From: Candidatus Aminicenantota bacterium
Lineage (GTDB): Bacteria > Acidobacteriota > Aminicenantia > UBA2199
DNA: 8,535 nucleotides
Assembly (NCBI GenBank): GCA_020355945.1
Contig: CP070627.1
Coordinates: 4,235,652-4,244,186, forward strand
Direction: 5' to 3'
Shown here: one piece after another, positions 6,376-8,535 of the stretch
Layout of the letters: each line of letters opens with the position of its first letter
Numbering within the stretch: position 1 is the first letter of the stretch
Notes under the pieces: generated by a model
Told to the model about the DNA's origin: nothing
Database searches by the model: none
The model's input: the letters and a program-made list of their open reading frames with translations, nothing else
Position numbers and translations under genes: made by a program

Positions 6376-6479
6376 TCCAGTAGATGACCAGCGACAATTA
6401 GATTGTTGTAAAAATTTGATTTTTTTTAGATTTCTTCCTACCCATACCTACCATTTTCGTAAATTTGCGTTGTATTAAA

Positions 6480-6510
6480 CCCGCAAAGGAACACGAAAAG
6501 ACACAAAAAA
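6480..6510. repeat. Inverted relative of the CTTCGTG-type repeats
   Basis: CGCAAAGGAACACGAAAAG followed by ACACAAAAAA is, on the other strand, a run of CTTTTCGTG/CCTTTGCG-like units, that is, the family seen at 5169-5207 in opposite orientation. Short and degenerate. Confidence 0.45.
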
Positions 6511-6589
6511 GAGAGGTTCAACGATATAATTCATATTCCCGGGGCTTGATCTTAGTTGTCAATAATACCATAATGCGACCATGACGGTG

Positions 6590-6655
6590 TAGTTTACTTT
6601 ATATTAAATATAACGACAAGTATACTTTGCTTTATATTCAATATAAATGAAAGTA
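6590..6655. repeat. Two abutting 33-bp palindromic repeats
   Basis: Units 6590-6622 and 6623-6655 agree at 26 of 33 positions and are each a dyad with 16-base arms around one central base (6606, 6639). The second is stronger: left arm TACTTTGCTTTATATT against the complement of the right arm TACTTTCATTTATATT, 14 of 16 matching; the first matches 12 of 16. AAGTATACTT (6618-6627) forms a further perfect dyad across the junction. This is the look of a multi-site operator or a recombination/binding site whose gene is gone. Confidence 0.7.
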
Positions 6656-6677
6656 GAATTTGATCTGCCTCCGGCGG

Positions 6678-6692
6678 GCCCGCGGCGCGGGC
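6678..6692. other. GC-rich perfect hairpin
   Basis: GCCCGCGGCGCGGGC is self-complementary with seven-base arms around one base, in otherwise AT-rich DNA, about 35 bases beyond the 3' end of the minus-strand TPR gene. No T-run follows on either strand, so it is not a standard intrinsic terminator. The preceding TGCCTCCGGCGGG (6666-6678) also occurs at 4996-5008, suggesting part of another dispersed repeat. Confidence 0.45.
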
Positions 6693-6727
6693 ACCCTATC
6701 ATAGTATATCATAATCATCAACGTTCA

Positions 6728-8535
6728 TCAGCGGTTCTTTTTTCTTATCTGCCCGGCTCGCTTCAACAATCGCCGCGCCTCTTTTCTCTTCTTGATCTTT
6801 TTGTAAACATCCGCCATTGTCTCCAATACCTCAGCAATATAAGCATTTTCTATACCCAATATTTTCTCATATATCCTGAGCGCCCTCTCATAAAGCGGCA
6901 CCGCCTCCACATATCTACCCCGGCTCTTTAAAAAATTCGCCACACTCTCCGACACAATAGACAACTGCGGATGATCCGGTTTCAATACCTTTTCATAAAT
7001 TGCCAACGCCCGCACATAATAACGCTCCGCTTCAACAACATTTCCACATTCCTCATAAAATTTTGCCAACACTTCCATAGAACCGGCAGTATCCGGGTGA
7101 TACTTCCCATTAGCCGACTCGTTGATGCGAAGGCTTCGTTTATACTGCTGCTCTGCTTTACCATACTTCCCATGCTTCTTGTAAAAATCCGCCATATTTA
7201 CCAATATATTGACTATATGAGGATGATCCGGCCCATAATTTTCCTCGCCCATTTTCAATATCCGCAAGTAAAGCGCTTCAGCATCCGCATATCTGCCCTG
7301 CTCTTCATAAAATACCACCAGGTAATTTAAGTTAAAAATAACTCCACCCGGATTGTCTACAAGTGATTTTTCCAGCATTTCCAGTGCCTGTTTGAACAAA
7401 TTCTCAGACCGGGTTAATTGAACAGCGCAATAAAGCAATCTCGAAATCACAAAAGGAAATGATTGCCCATTGAAAAATACATTCTTTGCCTGGTAATAAT
7501 AAAGTGCAGCCAGGTGGGTAAGAGAATCTGCATTATCCGGATGCTGAGAACCCAGGACCTTTTCCTTTATTTGTAAGACTCGTTTATAAAAAGACTCGGC
7601 AAGGGCATATTTCCTTTGCCGATAATAAAGCTTTGCCAACTCGTTTAAATCTTCCGCCACAGTGAGATGATCCTTTCCCAATGTGTTTTCATCAATTGCC
7701 AACGCTCGCTTATAAAGCTTTTCCGCACTGGAATACAAGCGGTTGGTAAAGTAGAAGGCCCCCAGGTTGAATAAATCCCTGGCTACCCGGGGATGATCTT
7801 TACCAAAAATCTGTTCGTCCCTTTCCAGGGCTTGCCTGAAAAGCGGCCCGGCTTGTTTATATTTGCCCTGGGAATAGTAAAGAGAAGCCAGGTTGTTTAA
7901 ACTCTTACCAACATTGGTTTGACCTTTTTCATCGGTTGAATCGCGGTTGATTTCCAAAGACTGTTTCAACAGGGGTTCTGCTTGAACATAATCGCCTTCG
8001 GAATAGTATATGGCCCCCAGGTTGTTCATTATCCTGGCTACCTCCGGGTGCTTTTGCCCTAATATTTCTTTGTTTAGTTCCAAAACCTGTTTGTAATAGC
8101 TCTCTGCTTGAGAATTTTTCCCCAGGAAACGGTAAATTTTTGCCAGGTTGGTTAAAATATCAATTACCAGCGGATGCTTTAAACCGAATACCTCCTTGTA
8201 TATTTCCAGGGACTGCCGGTAAAAAGATTCTGCCTGGTAATATTTTTTTTGTTGGTCATAAAGGACAGCCAGGTTGTACAGGTATTTTGCCGCAATGGAC
8301 CGATTCGATGCGGGTTGTTTTTTTTCTATTTCCAATGCTCGCTTAAACAGGGCTTCCGCTTCCGCATACCTGCCCTGGGACCGGTAAATCTCCCCCAGGT
8401 TGTTCAAAGAAACCGCAACATTCCGATGAAGGGAGCCAAAGGTTTTCTCAGCCAGTTTTGAAGCGGTTTCCGCCAATGACACTGCTTCCTGGTATTTCTC
8501 CTGCCGGTACAATTCAATCACTTTTTGGGTCTGCA
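6728..8535 (-). CDS. Kinesin-light-chain-type TPR protein, N-terminus outside window
   Basis: The frame is open to the window edge on the minus strand, continuing upstream of the GTG at 8521 as QTQK-VIELYRQEKYQEA. That GTG is therefore almost certainly an internal Val, and the true start lies beyond 8535. About 600 residues are visible, nearly all 42-residue TPRs of the TPR_10/TPR_12 (kinesin light chain, NphP3-like) class with the pattern G-KY-A-L-RALEI-E-LG-HP-VA-NLA-Y. Counting from that Val, 13 repeats occupy residues 7-575, then a basic cap ends in GQIRKKNR. Repeat 5 has one extra residue and repeat 9 a 22-residue insertion. Such arrays are protein-binding scaffolds; no catalytic domain is visible here, and any effector or signal peptide would be in the missing part. 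It is convergent with the TA/ATPase genes and unrelated in repeat type to the 34-residue TPRs at 2550-3270. Confidence 0.85.
   Translation of the reverse strand, partial: QTQKVIELYRQEKYQEAVSLAETASKLAEKTFGSLHRNVAVSLNNLGEIYRSQGRYAEAEALFKRALEIEKKQPASNRSIAAKYLYNLAVLYDQQKKYYQAESFYRQSLEIYKEVFGLKHPLVIDILTNLAKIYRFLGKNSQAESYYKQVLELNKEILGQKHPEVARIMNNLGAIYYSEGDYVQAEPLLKQSLEINRDSTDEKGQTNVGKSLNNLASLYYSQGKYKQAGPLFRQALERDEQIFGKDHPRVARDLFNLGAFYFTNRLYSSAEKLYKRALAIDENTLGKDHLTVAEDLNELAKLYYRQRKYALAESFYKRVLQIKEKVLGSQHPDNADSLTHLAALYYYQAKNVFFNGQSFPFVISRLLYCAVQLTRSENLFKQALEMLEKSLVDNPGGVIFNLNYLVVFYEEQGRYADAEALYLRILKMGEENYGPDHPHIVNILVNMADFYKKHGKYGKAEQQYKRSLRINESANGKYHPDTAGSMEVLAKFYEECGNVVEAERYYVRALAIYEKVLKPDHPQLSIVSESVANFLKSRGRYVEAVPLYERALRIYEKILGIENAYIAEVLETMADVYKKIKKRKEARRLLKRAGQIRKKNR

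Larger units (their letters stand above)
6067..6727. other. Gene-free stretch between TA module 2 and the minus-strand TPR gene
   Basis: No supportable gene. It contains structured repeat copy B (6101-6220), a 21-bp tandem (6313-6375), an inverted relative of the CTTCGTG repeats (6480-6510), tandem palindromes (6590-6655) and a GC-rich hairpin (6678-6692). I see nothing definite in 6221-6312, 6376-6479 or 6511-6589, which are AT-rich and closed in all frames apart from short runs. Confidence 0.7.

Noticed and set aside
6590..6655. CRISPR array
   Set aside because: The repeats abut with no spacers, there are only two, and no cas gene is in the window.
6678..6692. GC-rich hairpin as an intrinsic terminator of the minus-strand gene
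   Set aside because: No U-tract follows on that strand; the sequence continues GGCCCGCCGG then mixed bases.
6647..6931. + strand frame starting in the palindrome (MKVEFDL)
   Set aside because: It runs antisense into the TPR coding sequence, with composition expected of a shadow frame. The first few codons could be a gene remnant but cannot be supported.
8519..8521. GTG as the start of the minus-strand TPR gene
   Set aside because: The frame stays open to the window end with TPR-like sequence (QTQK) before it and no Shine-Dalgarno site, so the gene continues outside.

Overview
The window looks like an accessory region of a bacterial chromosome. Its coding sequence is moderately AT-rich and uses ATG/GTG starts with good Shine-Dalgarno sites, two sigma70-type promoters are visible, and TGA, TAA and TAG all act as stops. 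Three features recall environmental, deep-branching bacteria with large repeat-laden genomes (Candidatus Aminicenantes is one possibility): long TPR proteins, stand-alone PIN-domain toxin-antitoxin (TA) pairs, and degenerate intergenic repeats of the CTTCGTG/CTCTGTG kind. The taxon is an inference from style only; no marker gene is present.

Layout. (1) Positions 1-3956, + strand: two adjacent, overlapping ATPase genes. The first is cut by the window edge and broken by an in-frame TGA at 122-124 just upstream of its Walker B motif. The second (927-3956) is an intact 1009-residue protein with a P-loop NTPase, a winged helix, helical repeats and TPRs; three of its repeat units are a 204-bp DNA tandem. 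(2) 3957-4739: a promoter and TA module 1 (AbrB/VapB-like antitoxin, VapC-like PIN toxin). (3) 4740-5389: a gene-free patchwork holding an orphan copy of the 3' end of the TPR-ATPase gene, a structured repeat element (copy A), short tandem heptamers, CTCTGTG/CTTCGTG repeats, a second orphan 3' end, and the promoter of the next module. (4) 5390-6066: TA module 2 (DUF2281-like antitoxin, PIN toxin). (5) 6067-6727: a second gene-free patchwork with repeat element copy B (exactly 1260 bp from copy A), a 21-bp tandem repeat, an inverted relative of the CTTCGTG repeats, and two abutting 33-bp palindromic repeats. (6) 6728-8535, - strand: the C-terminal 600 or so residues of a kinesin-light-chain-type TPR protein whose N-terminus lies outside the window.

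How the parts relate. The two ATPases are probably co-translated and may act together as a STAND-like sensor/regulator; this is inference from domain order and overlap. Each TA module has its own promoter and overlapping antitoxin/toxin frames, so each should be autonomously regulated. Both begin shortly after a copy of the same TPR-ATPase 3' tail, and module 2 lies between two near-identical repeat elements. This suggests that TA cassettes have been inserted or shuffled at a recurring target: the tail of this ATPase family plus its adjoining repeat. That architecture is the most unusual thing in the window.
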